Assembly: GCF_018323885.1 (NCBI RefSeq)
Contig: NZ_AP024585.1
Location: 1,922,001 to 1,986,000 of the forward strand
Direction: 5' to 3'
Length of the DNA: 64,000 bases
DNA from: Citrobacter amalonaticus
Lineage (GTDB): Bacteria > Pseudomonadota > Gammaproteobacteria > Enterobacterales > Enterobacteriaceae
This document shows, piece by piece, positions 14,856 to 25,927 of this stretch. The notes beneath the pieces were generated by a model. That model ran no database searches. It saw only the letters and a list, made by a program, of their open reading frames with translations, and was not told the DNA's origin. Numbering within the stretch: the stretch's first letter is position 1; each line of letters opens with the position of its first letter. A program made the translations under genes and the position numbers.

Positions 14856-15143
14856 CATGCCCCCTAATTCGTGTTACAAGACAACGGTTTTCGAGGTTCA
14901 ATGCGTTTTTATCTGAAGCAACTTCAGTATATCAATAAATAAGGGTATTCACTGAGATTTTAAAGAGGGGGGAGCATAAATTTCTGCAAATTAAGAATTT
15001 GTGAGTAATTAATCACCATCTTGTTCATTCTTTTTAAGTATGTTGTGCAATAATTTTGAGTGGCTGGTGAAAATATAATCAATTCCGAAGGCAACGGAGA
15101 ATACTAAATGATGCCGCAAAAAAGATTGCTTTAAAGATGAGAG
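14856..15143. other. Intergenic region between bssS and dinI, no gene recognised
   Basis: About 290 AT-rich bases upstream of bssS, presumably holding its promoter and leader. I see a small palindrome (CAAATT-AAG-AATTTG) and an eight-codon frame on the plus strand at 15108-15134 preceded by CGGAG. Neither resembles a feature I know. Confidence 0.5.
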
Positions 15144-15165
15144 AAAAAAGCCGGGGCGACCCGGC
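15144..15165 (-). terminator. Terminator of dinI
   Basis: On the minus strand a 6-bp GC stem (GCCGGG / CCCGGC) with a TCGC loop is followed by six T. It lies 24 bases after the dinI stop. Confidence 0.9.
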
Positions 15166-15188
15166 AAAGAGACTACGGCATAGCATTT

Positions 15189-15434
15189 TTATTCTTTAAT
15201 GAACCAGTCGTCAGCGCTTTCCCAGGTTTCCTGAAGAATTTCGCTGATCCGTTCTTTATCTTCTTTCGTCGCGCCAATCACGGACAAATTATTCGCAGCG
15301 GCATAACGAACGGTCACGTTACCGTCGTTATCGGGAAAGTGGTGAGTAATACGGCGGGAGAGTTCACCTGCCAGGGCGTCAATAGCACCGGCAGGTAAAG
15401 GTGAAGTTTTAGCAATGGTGACTTCAATACGCAT
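15189..15434 (-). CDS. dinI: DNA damage-inducible protein DinI
   Basis: An 81-residue SOS protein, the same length as in E. coli. It has the N-terminal strand MRIEVTIAK and an acidic C-terminal helix (ILQETWESADDWF) that mimics DNA and docks on RecA. DinI stabilises RecA filaments and modulates LexA and UmuD cleavage. A LexA box lies 22 bases upstream of the start, and a strong terminator follows, so it is a single SOS-controlled gene. Confidence 0.96.
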   Translation of the reverse strand: MRIEVTIAKTSPLPAGAIDALAGELSRRITHHFPDNDGNVTVRYAAANNLSVIGATKEDKERISEILQETWESADDWFIKE

Positions 15435-15455
15435 AATGGCCCCCTGTTGAATATA

Positions 15456-15471
15456 CTGGTTATTTATACAG
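15456..15471 (-). promoter_or_regulatory. LexA box of dinI
   Basis: Read on the minus strand the 16 bases are CTGTATAAATAACCAG, matching the SOS box rule CTG-N10-CAG, with one departure from the CTGT-N8-ACAG ideal. I recall the same sequence at E. coli dinI. Confidence 0.92.
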
Positions 15472-15510
15472 TCATCCTGGCCAGGTTACAACAGGCGGCA
15501 TCGATTTTTT

Positions 15511-16557
15511 TTACTTTTTAATCGTCCAGCGTACCGTTTCGCCCCCGAGGAACGGCACCAGCGTATCGTCGGTCAGCGCGATGCTCTCCGGTACCTGCTG
15601 CTCTTCACGCACCAGTTCAACGAAAGTGTCATTGACCGGCAGGCCGTAGAATCGCGGACCGTTCAGTGAACAAAACGCTTCAAAGTGCGTCAGGGCATTC
15701 ATCTCTTCAAACACGCTCGCGTAACTCGCCAGTGCCGTTGGCGCGTTAAAACATCCCGCGCAGCCACAGCTCGATTCCTTACGATGACGGGCATGTGGGG
15801 CTGAATCGGTGCCGAGGAAGGCACGCTCAAAGCCACTGGCAACCAGCTCACGCAGAGCGTGCTGGTGGACATTGCGTTTCAGAATTGGCAGGCAGTAGAG
15901 GTGTGGGCGAATACCGCCAACCAGCATGTGGTTACGGTTAAACATCAGGTGCTGCGGTGTAATCGTCGCAGCCAATAATTCGTTACCGTCACGGACATAC
16001 TCCGCCGCATCTTTGGTAGTGATGTGCTCAAAGACCACTTTCAGCCCAGGCAGGCGCTGGCGCAGAGGCTCCATCACCGTCTCAATAAAGCGCGCTTCAC
16101 GGTCAAAAATATCGATATCGGCGTGGGTGACTTCGCCATGCACCAGCAGCGGCATCCCGAGTTTTTCCATGCGTTCAAGTACTGGCATGATCGCATCAAT
16201 GGAGGTGACCCCGTGACTGGAGTTGGTGGTGGCGTTTGCCGGATAGAGTTTGGCTGCGGTGAACACGCCTTCGCGAAAGCCGCGTTCCAGTTCAGCGGGA
16301 TCCAACGTGTCCGTTAAATAGCAGGTCATCAGCGGCGTGAAGGAATGTCCGGCAGGGACCGCATCAAGGATGCGCTGGCGGTAGGCAATTGCCGCATCTA
16401 CCGTGGTGATCGGCGGCGCCAGGTTAGGCATCACAATCGCACGTGCATAAACATCGCTGGTATACGGCACGACCGTTTTTAACATTTCGCCGTCGCGAAG
16501 GTGAAGGTGCCAGTCATCTGGGCGGCGGATCTTTAAAACCTGGGAGGGTGCTGTCAT
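15511..16557 (-). CDS. pyrC: Dihydroorotase PyrC
   Basis: A class II dihydroorotase of 348 residues, the E. coli length. It has the metal-binding HLHLRDG motif (His17, His19), the carboxylated-lysine segment [12 protein letters not shown], and the TDSAPH motif near residue 250. It closes N-carbamoyl-aspartate to dihydroorotate in pyrimidine synthesis. The frame extends 14 codons upstream, but the start giving [10 protein letters not shown] matches the family. The leader carries the hairpin and PurR-like site listed separately, which point to CTP/GTP-dependent start switching and purine repression as in E. coli. Confidence 0.97.
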   Translation of the reverse strand: MTAPSQVLKIRRPDDWHLHLRDGEMLKTVVPYTSDVYARAIVMPNLAPPITTVDAAIAYRQRILDAVPAGHSFTPLMTCYLTDTLDPAELERGFREGVFTAAKLYPANATTNSSHGVTSIDAIMPVLERMEKLGMPLLVHGEVTHADIDIFDREARFIETVMEPLRQRLPGLKVVFEHITTKDAAEYVRDGNELLAATITPQHLMFNRNHMLVGGIRPHLYCLPILKRNVHQHALRELVASGFERAFLGTDSAPHARHRKESSCGCAGCFNAPTALASYASVFEEMNALTHFEAFCSLNGPRFYGLPVNDTFVELVREEQQVPESIALTDDTLVPFLGGETVRWTIKK

Positions 16558-16566
16558 CAATATGCT

Positions 16567-16593
16567 CCGGCTGGGGGATGTCATTTTTGCCGG
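16567..16593 (-). promoter_or_regulatory. pyrC leader hairpin controlling translation
   Basis: On the minus strand CCGGC pairs with GCCGG 17 bases later, directly covering the GGAG ribosome-binding site of pyrC. In E. coli and Salmonella, transcripts that start at the C (high CTP) can form this hairpin and are poorly translated, while transcripts starting two bases later (low CTP) cannot. The sequence parts needed for that mechanism are all present. Confidence 0.8.
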
Positions 16594-16606
16594 AAACAAA
16601 GGATAA

Positions 16607-16622
16607 GGGGAAACGTTTTCGT
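16607..16622. promoter_or_regulatory. PurR-like operator of pyrC
   Basis: The 16 bases GGGGAAACGTTTTCGT match about 12 of 16 positions of the PurR consensus, with a good right half (CGTTTTCGT) and the central AACGTT. E. coli pyrC is repressed by PurR at this position relative to the promoter. Confidence 0.65.
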
Positions 16623-16630
16623 TTGCACGT

Positions 16631-16654
16631 AAAAAAAGGCGCCGCAGCGCCTTT
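16631..16654 (-). terminator. Terminator of yceB
   Basis: On the minus strand an 8-bp stem (AAAGGCGC / GCGCCTTT) runs into seven T. It lies between the yceB stop and the pyrC promoter. Confidence 0.9.
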
Positions 16655-16659
16655 GTCGT

Positions 16660-17220
16660 TTAATCGGTGAACGGGATGATGATTTCGCCCGGCTTCACCT
16701 CAATGCCTTTGGCGTACTTTTTCGCCAGCGCTTCGCCTTTGCTGCTGTCTTCGCGCAGGACATACGCTGGCTGCTGGTTAAAGTAATTACGCAGTGACTG
16801 ATTGAGATAAGGCATCAGGGTTTGCAGCACTGACTGCATTTTTTCCGGCGTCACGGTGGCATCCACCACTTCCATTTCCTGCAGGAAGATGGCCCCTTTT
16901 TCTTTATTAAAGACTGGCAGCGCTTTCAGTTTTAGCTTAATGGTTGCTTTCTGACTGCCAAACAGCGAATTCATATCCAGCTTTGCATCGCCGGTCAGCG
17001 TCACTTTGTTCGGCTCTTCACGACCGATCTGGCTGGAGAGGTTATTGAGGACGATATGCGCATCGGCAACGCCCGGAAGCCCGATATCTTTGGCAAAGTT
17101 GTTGCGTTTTTCGAGCGCCTGATTAATTTCTTGTTCGCTTACGGTGTACTGTGTGAGCTGATTACAGCCGGTCAACAGGCCGCCAACTATCAACGCGGCA
17201 GCAAAAAAAATCTTCTTCAT
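16660..17220 (-). CDS. yceB: Lipoprotein YceB (DUF1439)
   Basis: A 186-residue lipoprotein, the same length as E. coli YceB. The signal peptide ends in the lipobox LLTGC at Cys19. The mature part is a single DUF1439 domain of the SIMPL/lipid-binding type fold. No function is established. It forms its own unit between grxB and pyrC and ends at a strong terminator. Confidence 0.93.
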   Translation of the reverse strand: MKKIFFAAALIVGGLLTGCNQLTQYTVSEQEINQALEKRNNFAKDIGLPGVADAHIVLNNLSSQIGREEPNKVTLTGDAKLDMNSLFGSQKATIKLKLKALPVFNKEKGAIFLQEMEVVDATVTPEKMQSVLQTLMPYLNQSLRNYFNQQPAYVLREDSSKGEALAKKYAKGIEVKPGEIIIPFTD

Positions 17221-17307
17221 GGGGTTCCTCTACACGATGCGATCGTCTTAATCCTGACATAACGCAGCATGTGTCACCAGCGCGAACTTCGCCAGTAGAA
17301 AAAACTG

Positions 17308-17341
17308 AAAAAAGCGGCAGCCTGTATGATTCAGCCACCGC
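17308..17341 (-). terminator. Terminator of grxB
   Basis: On the minus strand GCGGTGGCT can pair with GGCTGCCGC (two G-T pairs) and is followed by six T. It starts ten bases after the grxB stop. Confidence 0.75.
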
Positions 17342-17350
17342 CGGTAAACG

Positions 17351-17998
17351 TTAAATCGCCATTGATGATAACAGATTGATCTGCGTCTGTTTCGCCATAT
17401 TGTCGCGATAGTCAGCAACCCGTGTCGGCCAGTTGATACCGGCCACCAGTGTCAGATTACGCAACAGGGGAAATAACTGGATGTCGTCTTCGGAAAGCTC
17501 ACCGTTTACACCATTGGGTTGCACAATGCGCTTATCCAGTGTGCGCAAATCCTCACTGATTTTTTTGGTCAGGCCAGCGGAATGGGCAAGATGGTCGGCA
17601 AAACTGCCAATCATCGCCTCTTTTTTCTCAGTAAAGTATTTGCGTGCCGAAGGGGTGGAAAACTCATCAAACGCAGATTTTGCAAAACGCGGCAGCAGCA
17701 GGTGATTGGCGTAGCTGTTCACTTTGCGCAGCCACTCGTCAATAGCAGGATTTTTCTTGCCGGTGAGCAGCGGTTTGCCATCCAGTTGATCGACGTAATG
17801 GACGATGTCCATGCTTTCCGGTAGATAGCGGCTGTCGTCTTTTTGCAGAATGGGCACCATTTTCTGGCCAATCATTCGGGTTGGGGTTTCGTCATCGTCG
17901 TTGGCCAGGACAATCAGTTCGACGGGGATGTTTTTGAGGCCAAAAATCATGCGAGCTTTGATGCAGAAAGGGCAGTGATCGTAAATATAAAGCTTCAC
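17351..17998 (-). CDS. grxB: Glutaredoxin 2
   Basis: A 215-residue glutaredoxin of the GST-like type, identical in length to E. coli Grx2. The thioredoxin-fold N-terminal domain carries the redox motif CPFC (Cys9, Cys12; E. coli has CPYC), and the C-terminal half is the all-helical GST-like domain. It catalyses glutathione-dependent reduction of protein disulfides and mixed disulfides in the cytoplasm. It lies 63 bases after mdtH on the same strand. Confidence 0.96.
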   Translation of the reverse strand: MKLYIYDHCPFCIKARMIFGLKNIPVELIVLANDDDETPTRMIGQKMVPILQKDDSRYLPESMDIVHYVDQLDGKPLLTGKKNPAIDEWLRKVNSYANHLLLPRFAKSAFDEFSTPSARKYFTEKKEAMIGSFADHLAHSAGLTKKISEDLRTLDKRIVQPNGVNGELSEDDIQLFPLLRNLTLVAGINWPTRVADYRDNMAKQTQINLLSSMAI

Positions 17999-18061
17999 GT
18001 TTCTCCTCCATTTGACTGTCAGTTCCCTTTCAGTATGGAGGAGACACGCACAGGTATCAAA

Positions 18062-19270
18062 TCAGGCGCCGGGTTCCAGCATGCCGCGCGGCGTGCGTTT
18101 ATGGCTAAACTGCCAGCCCAGCGCCAGGAAAGTGATGAAGCCAATGATCCCCAGCATCATCCAGGGTAACTCGGGTTGCTGGAGCAGTTTCCCCATATCA
18201 AACAGCCAGCCGCCGCCGATATACCCGATGGCACCACCTATGGCTAACCCCAGACGGCTAAAGCCCATATAGCTACCGCGCGCACGGGCATCCGACAGCG
18301 AGGCGCTGAGCGTTTCACGGGCGGGTTCAGCAATAATCGAACCGATATAGAAAGTGCAAATCAGCGTGAACAACTGCTGCAAGTCACTCACCAACCCCAC
18401 GGGTAACATGCTCAGTGACATCAGCAGCAGGCCCGCCATCAGGCGATGCTCAAGACGAAACCGTTTCTCACTCCAGCGCGCAATGGGGTAGAGCAGCGTC
18501 AGCGAAAGGCAGGCTTCAATGGCATACATCCATTTCACCGCGGAAGGTGAACCGGCGATGTCATTGACCATAATGGGTAGCATCAGCATGACCTGCACCG
18601 CCAGCATGTAATAGCCCGCCAGCGTCAGCACATAGGTGACGAAGCGTTTATCACTGAGCACCCGACTCATTCCTTCCCGTACCGGAATACGCACAGTAGA
18701 GAGTTTCCACGCGGGCAGCAGCCAGGCGTTAAAGGCGGCGCAGAGCACGAACAATATTGCCCCGGTCGCGCAAACCAGACGGAAGTCATACTGCAACAAC
18801 CAACTGCCTAACAGCGCGCCGATAACCGCCCCTGCGCTGTCCTGCATCATCAATATTGAGAAGAAGCGACCCCGCTGATGCGGGCGAATCAGCTTCACCA
18901 CCAATGCCGAGCGCGGCGGATCGAACAGCGTGCCGCCGAGACCGGACAGGAAACAGGAGAACCACAAAAGCCAGGGTTCATGGGCGATCCCCATGGTGGC
19001 AAACCCGGCGGCGCGCATCAGCATGCCGGTGACGATCATCGGTTTCGCGCCAAAACGGTCGGCAATCGCGCCGCCAAAAATGCCCAGTCCCTGTTGAATA
19101 AACTGACGCAGACCCAGCGCAATGCCGACCATCACGGCGGCCCAGCCCATTTGGTCGACGAAGCGAATTGAGATCAGCGGGAACACGACGAAAAAGCCCA
19201 ACACGACCAGCATATTATCGATGAGCAGGAAAGTTTTACCCAGGTTCCTGGCCTGCGAGACACGCGACAT
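18062..19270 (-). CDS. mdtH: Multidrug MFS transporter MdtH
   Basis: A 402-residue, 12-segment MFS transporter, the same length as E. coli MdtH (YceL). Motif A is visible in the loop between segments 2 and 3 ([14 protein letters not shown]). Overexpression in E. coli raises resistance to norfloxacin and enoxacin. The frame extends 84 codons upstream, but the ATG at 19270 has a strong GGAGGGGA site and gives the family N-terminus [14 protein letters not shown]. It is divergent from rimJ. Confidence 0.95.
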   Translation of the reverse strand: MSRVSQARNLGKTFLLIDNMLVVLGFFVVFPLISIRFVDQMGWAAVMVGIALGLRQFIQQGLGIFGGAIADRFGAKPMIVTGMLMRAAGFATMGIAHEPWLLWFSCFLSGLGGTLFDPPRSALVVKLIRPHQRGRFFSILMMQDSAGAVIGALLGSWLLQYDFRLVCATGAILFVLCAAFNAWLLPAWKLSTVRIPVREGMSRVLSDKRFVTYVLTLAGYYMLAVQVMLMLPIMVNDIAGSPSAVKWMYAIEACLSLTLLYPIARWSEKRFRLEHRLMAGLLLMSLSMLPVGLVSDLQQLFTLICTFYIGSIIAEPARETLSASLSDARARGSYMGFSRLGLAIGGAIGYIGGGWLFDMGKLLQQPELPWMMLGIIGFITFLALGWQFSHKRTPRGMLEPGA

Positions 19271-19562
19271 TTCCCCTCCCGGGAAACACTCGTCATTCTT
19301 CGAGTTGCGCGGAATTTGCGGCATTCGAATGATTGAGAGTAGATAAAGCGAAGTATCTCCTATTCTGCGGCTTTGCTGCCTTTTTGCCCACCCTCGCCGG
19401 GACAATATTTTTTTATCAAAAGTCCATCTTGATAGAGAGCTTTCATCAAAATGGCGGAATAATTCAAAAAATGGCAAATTGCACTTTTCACAGGGTGGTT
19501 TTGCACAGGTATAGTAAGTCAATCAGGGTGTAACGGCGATTCAGGAAGGAGTAGGAATAAAT

Positions 19563-20147
19563 ATGTTTGGCTATCGCAGTAACGTGCCAAAAGTGCGCTT
19601 AACCACCGACCGCCTGGTCGTGCGTTTAGTGCATGAGCGTGATGCCTGGCGTCTGGCAGATTATTACGCGGAAAATCGTCATTTCTTAAAACCCTGGGAA
19701 CCGATTCGTGATGAAAGCCACTGCTATCCCTCCGGCTGGCAGGCGCGGCTGAGCATGATTGCCGAATTTCATAAGCAAGGTTCCGCCTATTACTTTGCGC
19801 TGCTGGACCCGGATGAAAAAGAGGTCATTGGGGTAGCGAATTTTTCTAACGTGGTGCGGGGGTCTTTCCATGCCTGCTATCTGGGGTATTCCATTGCGCA
19901 GAAATGGCAGGGGCAGGGGCTGATGTTTGAAGCGCTGACCGCCGCGATTCGTTATATGCAACGCACGCAACATATTCATCGCATTATGGCGAATTACATG
20001 CCGCACAATAAACGCAGCGGTGATTTACTGGCGCGACTTGGCTTTGAAAAAGAAGGCTACGCAAAAGATTATCTGTTGATTGACGGGCAATGGCGCGACC
20101 ACGTGCTGACGGCGTTAACGACATCAGAATGGACCGCAGGTCGGTGA
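19563..20147 (+). CDS. rimJ: Ribosomal protein S5 N-acetyltransferase RimJ
   Basis: A 194-residue GNAT acetyltransferase, the same length as in E. coli. The acetyl-CoA loop is in [13 protein letters not shown]. It acetylates the N-terminal alanine of ribosomal protein S5 and also helps 30S assembly. A GGAAGGAG ribosome-binding site precedes it. yceH follows after nine bases and mviM one base later, so rimJ-yceH-mviM read as an operon. Confidence 0.95.
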   Translation: MFGYRSNVPKVRLTTDRLVVRLVHERDAWRLADYYAENRHFLKPWEPIRDESHCYPSGWQARLSMIAEFHKQGSAYYFALLDPDEKEVIGVANFSNVVRGSFHACYLGYSIAQKWQGQGLMFEALTAAIRYMQRTQHIHRIMANYMPHNKRSGDLLARLGFEKEGYAKDYLLIDGQWRDHVLTALTTSEWTAGR

Positions 20148-20156
20148 GGACACCCT

Positions 20157-20804
20157 ATGAAATATGAATTAACTGCCGCTGAAGCCCGTGTGATTGGCTG
20201 TCTGCTCGAAAAACAGGTCACGACGCCTGAGCAATATCCGCTCTCCGTAAATGGCGTGGTCACCGCCTGCAATCAGAAAACCAACCGTGAACCGGTGATG
20301 AATATGGCGGAGCACGAGGTGCAGGAGCACCTCGACAATCTGGTGAAGCGCCATTTTCTGCGCACGGTCAGCGGCTTTGGTAGCCGCGTCACCAAGTATG
20401 AGCAGCGTTTCTGTAACTCGGAGTTTGGCAACCTGAAATTGAGCTCCGCGGAGGTGGCGCTGGTGACGACACTGCTGCTACGCGGTGCGCAGACGCCGGG
20501 CGAATTGCGCAGTCGCGCCTCGCGAATGTATGAGTTCAGCGATATGGCGGAAGTCGAGGCAACGCTGGAACGCCTGGCAACGCGGGAAGACGGCCCTTAT
20601 GTCGTCCGTCTGGCGCGCGAACCGGGTAAGCGTGAAAGCCGTTATATGCATCTGTTCTGTGGCGCCGTGCAGGAGCCGGTTGCCCTGGCCGATGAGCCAC
20701 AGGCGGTGACGGGAGATCTACAGGCCCGCGTCGAGGTGCTGGAAAGCGAAGTCGCCGCGCTGAAACAGCGCCTCGAGTCGCTACTGGAACATCTGGGAGA
20801 ATAA
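20157..20804 (+). CDS. yceH: YceH family protein (DUF480)
   Basis: A 215-residue protein, the same length as E. coli YceH. It consists of two winged-helix-like repeats (start to about residue 170) and a short C-terminal coiled coil ([22 protein letters not shown]). The function is unknown; the fold suggests nucleic-acid or protein binding. It is between rimJ and mviM with minimal spacing. Confidence 0.93.
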   Translation: MKYELTAAEARVIGCLLEKQVTTPEQYPLSVNGVVTACNQKTNREPVMNMAEHEVQEHLDNLVKRHFLRTVSGFGSRVTKYEQRFCNSEFGNLKLSSAEVALVTTLLLRGAQTPGELRSRASRMYEFSDMAEVEATLERLATREDGPYVVRLAREPGKRESRYMHLFCGAVQEPVALADEPQAVTGDLQARVEVLESEVAALKQRLESLLEHLGE

Positions 20805-20805
20805 C

Positions 20806-21729
20806 GTGACAACATTACGTATCGGGGTGGTGGGGCTTGGGGGCATCGCCCAGAAGGCCTGGTTACCCGTGCTTGGCGCCGCCAGCGACTGGACGCTACA
20901 GGCCGCCTGGTCGCCGTCGCGTGAAAAAGCGGAGAAAATCTGCGCAGCCTGGCGCATTCCGTATGCCGGTTCGCTGACCGATCTTGCCGCGGGCTGCGAC
21001 GCGGTGTTTGTCCACTCCAGCACGGCAACCCATTACGCCGTCGTCAGTGAATTACTCAATGCCGGCGTTCATGTCTGCGTTGATAAGCCGCTGGCGGAAA
21101 ATTTACGTGATGCTGAGCGGCTGGTGGCGTTAGCGGCGAAGAAAAATCTGACGCTGATGGTCGGTTTCAATCGTCGCTTTGCGCCACGGTATCGAGAGCT
21201 GAAGACGGAACTGGGGACGGCGGCGTCTCTGCGGATGGATAAACACCGTAGCGACAGCGTGGGGCCTCACGATCTGCGGTTCACGCTGCTGGATGATTAT
21301 TTGCATGTCGTTGACACCGCACTGTGGCTGGCGGGCGGCAACGCCCAGCTCAGCAGCGGGACGCTACAAACCAACGACGCGGGCGAGATGCTGTATGCAG
21401 AGCACCATTTCGCGACCAGTCAGTTGCAAATCACCACCAGTATGCATCGCCGGGCGGGCAGTCAGCGAGAGAGCGTACAGGCGGTGACCGATGGCGGGCT
21501 GATTGACGTGACGGATATGCGCGAGTGGCGTGAAGAGCGCGGGCAGGGTGTCTTGCACAAACCGGTTCCTGGCTGGCAAACCACGCTTGAACAGCGTGGA
21601 TTCGTGGGGTGCGCACGCCATTTTGTGGGATGCGTACAAAATCAGACGGTTCCGGAAACCGCGGGCGAGCAGGCGATCCTTGCCCAGCGCGTGGTGGAAA
21701 AGCTGTGGCGCGAGGCGATGAGCGAATAA
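20806..21729 (+). CDS. mviM: Gfo/Idh/MocA family oxidoreductase MviM
   Basis: A 307-residue NAD(P)-dependent dehydrogenase-like protein (E. coli 307). The nucleotide-binding motif GVVGLGGIAQ is at the N-terminus and the family motif DKPLAENLRDAERL follows near residue 90. The substrate is unknown. It starts with GTG one base after the yceH stop. Its placement before murJ gave rise to the old name linked to virulence, but no role in murein synthesis is shown. Confidence 0.92.
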   Translation: MTTLRIGVVGLGGIAQKAWLPVLGAASDWTLQAAWSPSREKAEKICAAWRIPYAGSLTDLAAGCDAVFVHSSTATHYAVVSELLNAGVHVCVDKPLAENLRDAERLVALAAKKNLTLMVGFNRRFAPRYRELKTELGTAASLRMDKHRSDSVGPHDLRFTLLDDYLHVVDTALWLAGGNAQLSSGTLQTNDAGEMLYAEHHFATSQLQITTSMHRRAGSQRESVQAVTDGGLIDVTDMREWREERGQGVLHKPVPGWQTTLEQRGFVGCARHFVGCVQNQTVPETAGEQAILAQRVVEKLWREAMSE

Positions 21730-21779
21730 TCACCTGTAACATCTGGCGGTAGTAATTCACCATAATCCAGGTAGACTAA

Positions 21780-23375
<1,596 letters not shown>

Positions 23376-23380
23376 TCACG

Positions 23381-23455
23381 ATGCCTGATGGCGCTTTGCT
23401 TATTCGGCCTACAGAACGCTGTAGGCTGAAAAAGGCGAAACGCCGCCATCTGGTA
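23381..23455. repeat. REP/BIME-type element after murJ
   Basis: The stretch holds GCCTGATGGCGCTTTGCTTATTCGGCCTAC-type sequence (first 20 bases GCCTGATGGCGCTTTGCTTA) followed by an inverted copy ending CGCCGCCATCTGG. This is the usual form of paired REP units between convergent genes, here murJ and flgN. Confidence 0.75.
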
Positions 23456-23459
23456 ATCA

Positions 23460-23882
23460 TCAAATAGAAAATTTTTTCCCGCCGCGAGAGGCAGAAGAGG
23501 GTTGACCGTTCGCGCCGTACAGCGACGGTTCCTGATAGGGCTTTAAAACCTCAAGCGCCTGTTGATTGCGCTGAATCTGATCTTCCAGCAGCCAGCCGTT
23601 GTGTTGGTTCAGATCGCGTAAGTGCTGCGTTTTATCGGTAATCGCTTTCCAGCGCTCGGCGACGTCATTATTCGCGCTATGCTGCGGGTCTTGTTCCAGC
23701 CGTCGCTGCTGTTCCAGATAATCCAGGGTCGCCAGCAGAGAACTCTTTTCTTCTGTAATACGCTGCAGCTGGCTACCGTTAATGTGGCCAACGGAAAGTT
23801 GTTGCTGTTCGGCATCCATTACCGTTTTCAGGTCATTCAGGACAGCCGTCATCTGATCGAGTATTTCTGACAAGCGCGTCAT
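23460..23882 (-). CDS. flgN: Flagellar export chaperone FlgN
   Basis: A 140-residue, mostly helical protein (E. coli 138). It binds the hook-junction proteins FlgK and FlgL in the cytoplasm and brings them to the export gate. Two long heptad-rich helices are predicted from LSEILDQMTAVLNDLKTVMD and the region around residues 90-115. It lies eight bases after flgM and shares its class 3 promoter. Confidence 0.93.
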   Translation of the reverse strand: MTRLSEILDQMTAVLNDLKTVMDAEQQQLSVGHINGSQLQRITEEKSSLLATLDYLEQQRRLEQDPQHSANNDVAERWKAITDKTQHLRDLNQHNGWLLEDQIQRNQQALEVLKPYQEPSLYGANGQPSSASRGGKKFSI

Positions 23883-23890
23883 ACGGTCAG

Positions 23891-24184
23891 TTACTCACTC
23901 TGGAGATAGCTCTGCGTCTCGCGGATCAGCGAGTCGGCGATTTTCCCCGTGTCCATCTTCAGCTCACCGTTACGAATAGCGGTTTTCAGTGCTTCAACAC
24001 GTTCCATATTGATATCGTTCACGCCGGGCTGCATCAGTTTTGCCTGAGCATCGCTTAACGTCACGCTGGTGCTGGTTGCCGTCGAGGTTTTTTCCTGACG
24101 CGCTTTGAGGACCGGTGTATCCGTATTTTCACGCGCCTGAACGGTGCTAACGGGTTTCAAAGGTGAGGTACGGTCAATGCTCAT
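23891..24184 (-). CDS. flgM: Anti-sigma-28 factor FlgM
   Basis: A 97-residue protein, the same length as in E. coli and Salmonella. The disordered N-terminal half serves export, and the C-terminal half ([10 protein letters not shown] to the end) carries the sigma-28 binding helices. It holds FliA inactive until the hook is finished and FlgM is exported. The start giving [10 protein letters not shown] matches the family; five codons upstream are also open. A sigma-28 promoter is present upstream, in addition to read-through from flgA. Confidence 0.95.
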   Translation of the reverse strand: MSIDRTSPLKPVSTVQARENTDTPVLKARQEKTSTATSTSVTLSDAQAKLMQPGVNDINMERVEALKTAIRNGELKMDTGKIADSLIRETQSYLQSE

Positions 24185-24245
24185 TTTTATCATCCTCATC
24201 GAGGGGTTATGCTGTAGCGGCCAGCTATCATCGAATGTGTAATCA

Positions 24246-24272
24246 CTATCGGCAGCCGCAACAAAATCTTTA
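24246..24272 (-). promoter_or_regulatory. Class 3 (sigma-28) promoter of flgMN
   Basis: On the minus strand TAAAGATT, an 11-base spacer and GCCGATAG match the FliA consensus (TAAAGTTT-N11-GCCGATAA) closely. It lies in the flgA-flgM gap, as in E. coli and Salmonella. Confidence 0.9.
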
Positions 24273-24277
24273 ACTCA

Positions 24278-24934
24278 TTATAGGTTAATAAGAATATTCC
24301 CATCAGGATCGACTATGCCACTGACAATCTGACCCGATAACATTCTCACTCGTGCGTTCTGCGCGACCGCCGCATTGTTCAGCGCTTTACCTTCCGCATT
24401 GACGCTAAATCCATCGCCATTGGCAACGACCTGCACGCGCTGTCCGGCTTTAATGCGCCACGCCTGGCGCAACATATTGAGCTGGATGGCCTGTCCCGGC
24501 GCGAGATCGCGCAGGCTCACCGCATCCTGAACCTGGCTGATATCCAGCACGGTACGGGGGGGGAGCTGATCAAGGCGTCCGCGTTTTAGTGTGACGCTGG
24601 CCGGGCCAAGCGTGCCGCCACGCGCAACGGACGCGGCTGCGACTACGTAGTTTCCCGTCGCCTGCACGTTGACCTGCAGATAACGTTTTTCATTGGCGCA
24701 ACGTGCCAGCACATTCACGTTTCCCCACAGTTTTGCCCCGGTCATGCTGAACGCCGGTGTGTCGCAATGCGGCAACAGGTTGGGGGGCGTTCGCACGGTC
24801 ACGACCACATCATCGCTGAATCCGGCCAGACGCTGTCCGAACCAGTCGTTCAACTGCGCATTCAAATCCTGGGCCAGCGTCAGGGGACTGAACAGCAGCG
24901 CCAGCATGGCTAATCCACGTTTTAACGTTTGCAT
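24278..24934 (-). CDS. flgA: Flagellar P-ring assembly chaperone FlgA
   Basis: A 218-residue secreted protein (219 in E. coli and Salmonella). A signal peptide ends near LTLA-QDL. The C-terminal SAF domain includes KAGQRVQVVANGDGFSVNAE. FlgA helps FlgI assemble into the P ring in the periplasm. The start giving MQTLKRGL matches Salmonella and has a strong GGGAGGTG site; 17 codons upstream are open but without homology. It is divergent from flgB. Confidence 0.95.
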   Translation of the reverse strand: MQTLKRGLAMLALLFSPLTLAQDLNAQLNDWFGQRLAGFSDDVVVTVRTPPNLLPHCDTPAFSMTGAKLWGNVNVLARCANEKRYLQVNVQATGNYVVAAASVARGGTLGPASVTLKRGRLDQLPPRTVLDISQVQDAVSLRDLAPGQAIQLNMLRQAWRIKAGQRVQVVANGDGFSVNAEGKALNNAAVAQNARVRMLSGQIVSGIVDPDGNILINL

Positions 24935-25090
24935 CGTCACCTCCCGCCGTTTTCGCAATGACAGGATTCTACCCGTGTGACGCAACCATCAACGCAATAA
25001 ATAGCGACCCATTTTGCGTTTATTCCAGCGATAACGCGCGCGTAATGGGATTTAAGCTGTCGGCTGAATTTTGTCATCTGCGGAGGAGAT
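24935..25090. promoter_or_regulatory. Divergent class 2 promoter region of flgA and flgB
   Basis: These 156 bases separate the divergent flgAMN and flgBCDEFGHIJ operons. In E. coli and Salmonella FlhD4C2 binds here and activates both. I could not fix the binding boxes by eye. Confidence 0.6.
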
Positions 25091-25507
25091 ATGCTCGATA
25101 AGCTCGACGCCGCCTTACGTTTTCAACAGGAAGCGCTGAATCTGCGCGCCCAACGGCAAGAGGTGTTGGCCGCTAACATTGCGAACGCCGATACGCCGGG
25201 GTATCAGGCGCGCGACATGGATTTTGCCAGTGAGTTAAAAAAAGTCATGGTGCGCGGACGGCAAGAAACCAGCGGTGTGTCGCTGGCATTAACCTCCGCA
25301 CAGCATATTCCCGCCCAGGCCATCACCGCACCGTCTACGGATTTGCTCTACCGCATTCCCGACCAGCCTTCACTCGACGGCAATACCGTCGATATGGACC
25401 GGGAGCGCACGCAGTTTGCGGATAACAGCCTGAAGTACCAGATGAGCCTGACTGCCTTGAGTGGGCAGATTAAAGGCATGATGAACGTGCTACAGGGGGG
25501 GAACTAA
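25091..25507 (+). CDS. flgB: Flagellar basal body rod protein FlgB
   Basis: A 138-residue proximal rod protein, the same length as in E. coli. The N-terminal motif [17 protein letters not shown] is the signature of axial flagellar proteins, and both ends form the coiled-coil D0 region. It is exported through the flagellar type III system without a cleaved signal. A GGAGGAG site precedes it. It heads the rightward operon. Confidence 0.96.
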   Translation: MLDKLDAALRFQQEALNLRAQRQEVLAANIANADTPGYQARDMDFASELKKVMVRGRQETSGVSLALTSAQHIPAQAITAPSTDLLYRIPDQPSLDGNTVDMDRERTQFADNSLKYQMSLTALSGQIKGMMNVLQGGN

Positions 25508-25510
25508 TCC

Positions 25511-25915
25511 GTGGCGCTGCTGAATATTTTTGATATTGCCGGTTCGGCATTAACGGCGCAGTCCAAGCGCCTTAACGTGGCCGCCAGTAATCTGGCCAAC
25601 GCCGACAGCGTCACGGGACCGGATGGTCAACCGTATCGCGCAAAGCAGGTTGTCTTCCAGGTGGATGCCGCTCCCGGTGCAGTAACGGGGGGCGTGAAAG
25701 TGTCGGACGTCATTGAGAGCCAGGCGCCGGACAAACTGGTCTATGAACCCGGTAACCCGCTGGCCGATGCCAATGGCTACGTGAAGATGCCTAACGTCGA
25801 TGTGGTCGGTGAGATGGTTAATACCATGTCAGCTTCCCGCAGCTATCAGGCGAACGTCGAAGTCCTCAACACCGTTAAAAGCATGATGCTTAAGACGCTG
25901 ACACTGGGCCAGTAA
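25511..25915 (+). CDS. flgC: Flagellar basal body rod protein FlgC
   Basis: A 134-residue proximal rod protein (E. coli 134). It begins with GTG three bases after flgB. The rod signature is [20 protein letters not shown], and the C-terminal end [20 protein letters not shown] is the matching helix of the axial family. Confidence 0.96.
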   Translation: MALLNIFDIAGSALTAQSKRLNVAASNLANADSVTGPDGQPYRAKQVVFQVDAAPGAVTGGVKVSDVIESQAPDKLVYEPGNPLADANGYVKMPNVDVVGEMVNTMSASRSYQANVEVLNTVKSMMLKTLTLGQ

Positions 25916-25927
25916 AAGGAGACAGCC

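Noticed and set aside
15108..15134. Eight-codon frame with a CGGAG site in the bssS-dinI gap.
   Set aside because: Too short to support, and no match to a known leader peptide.
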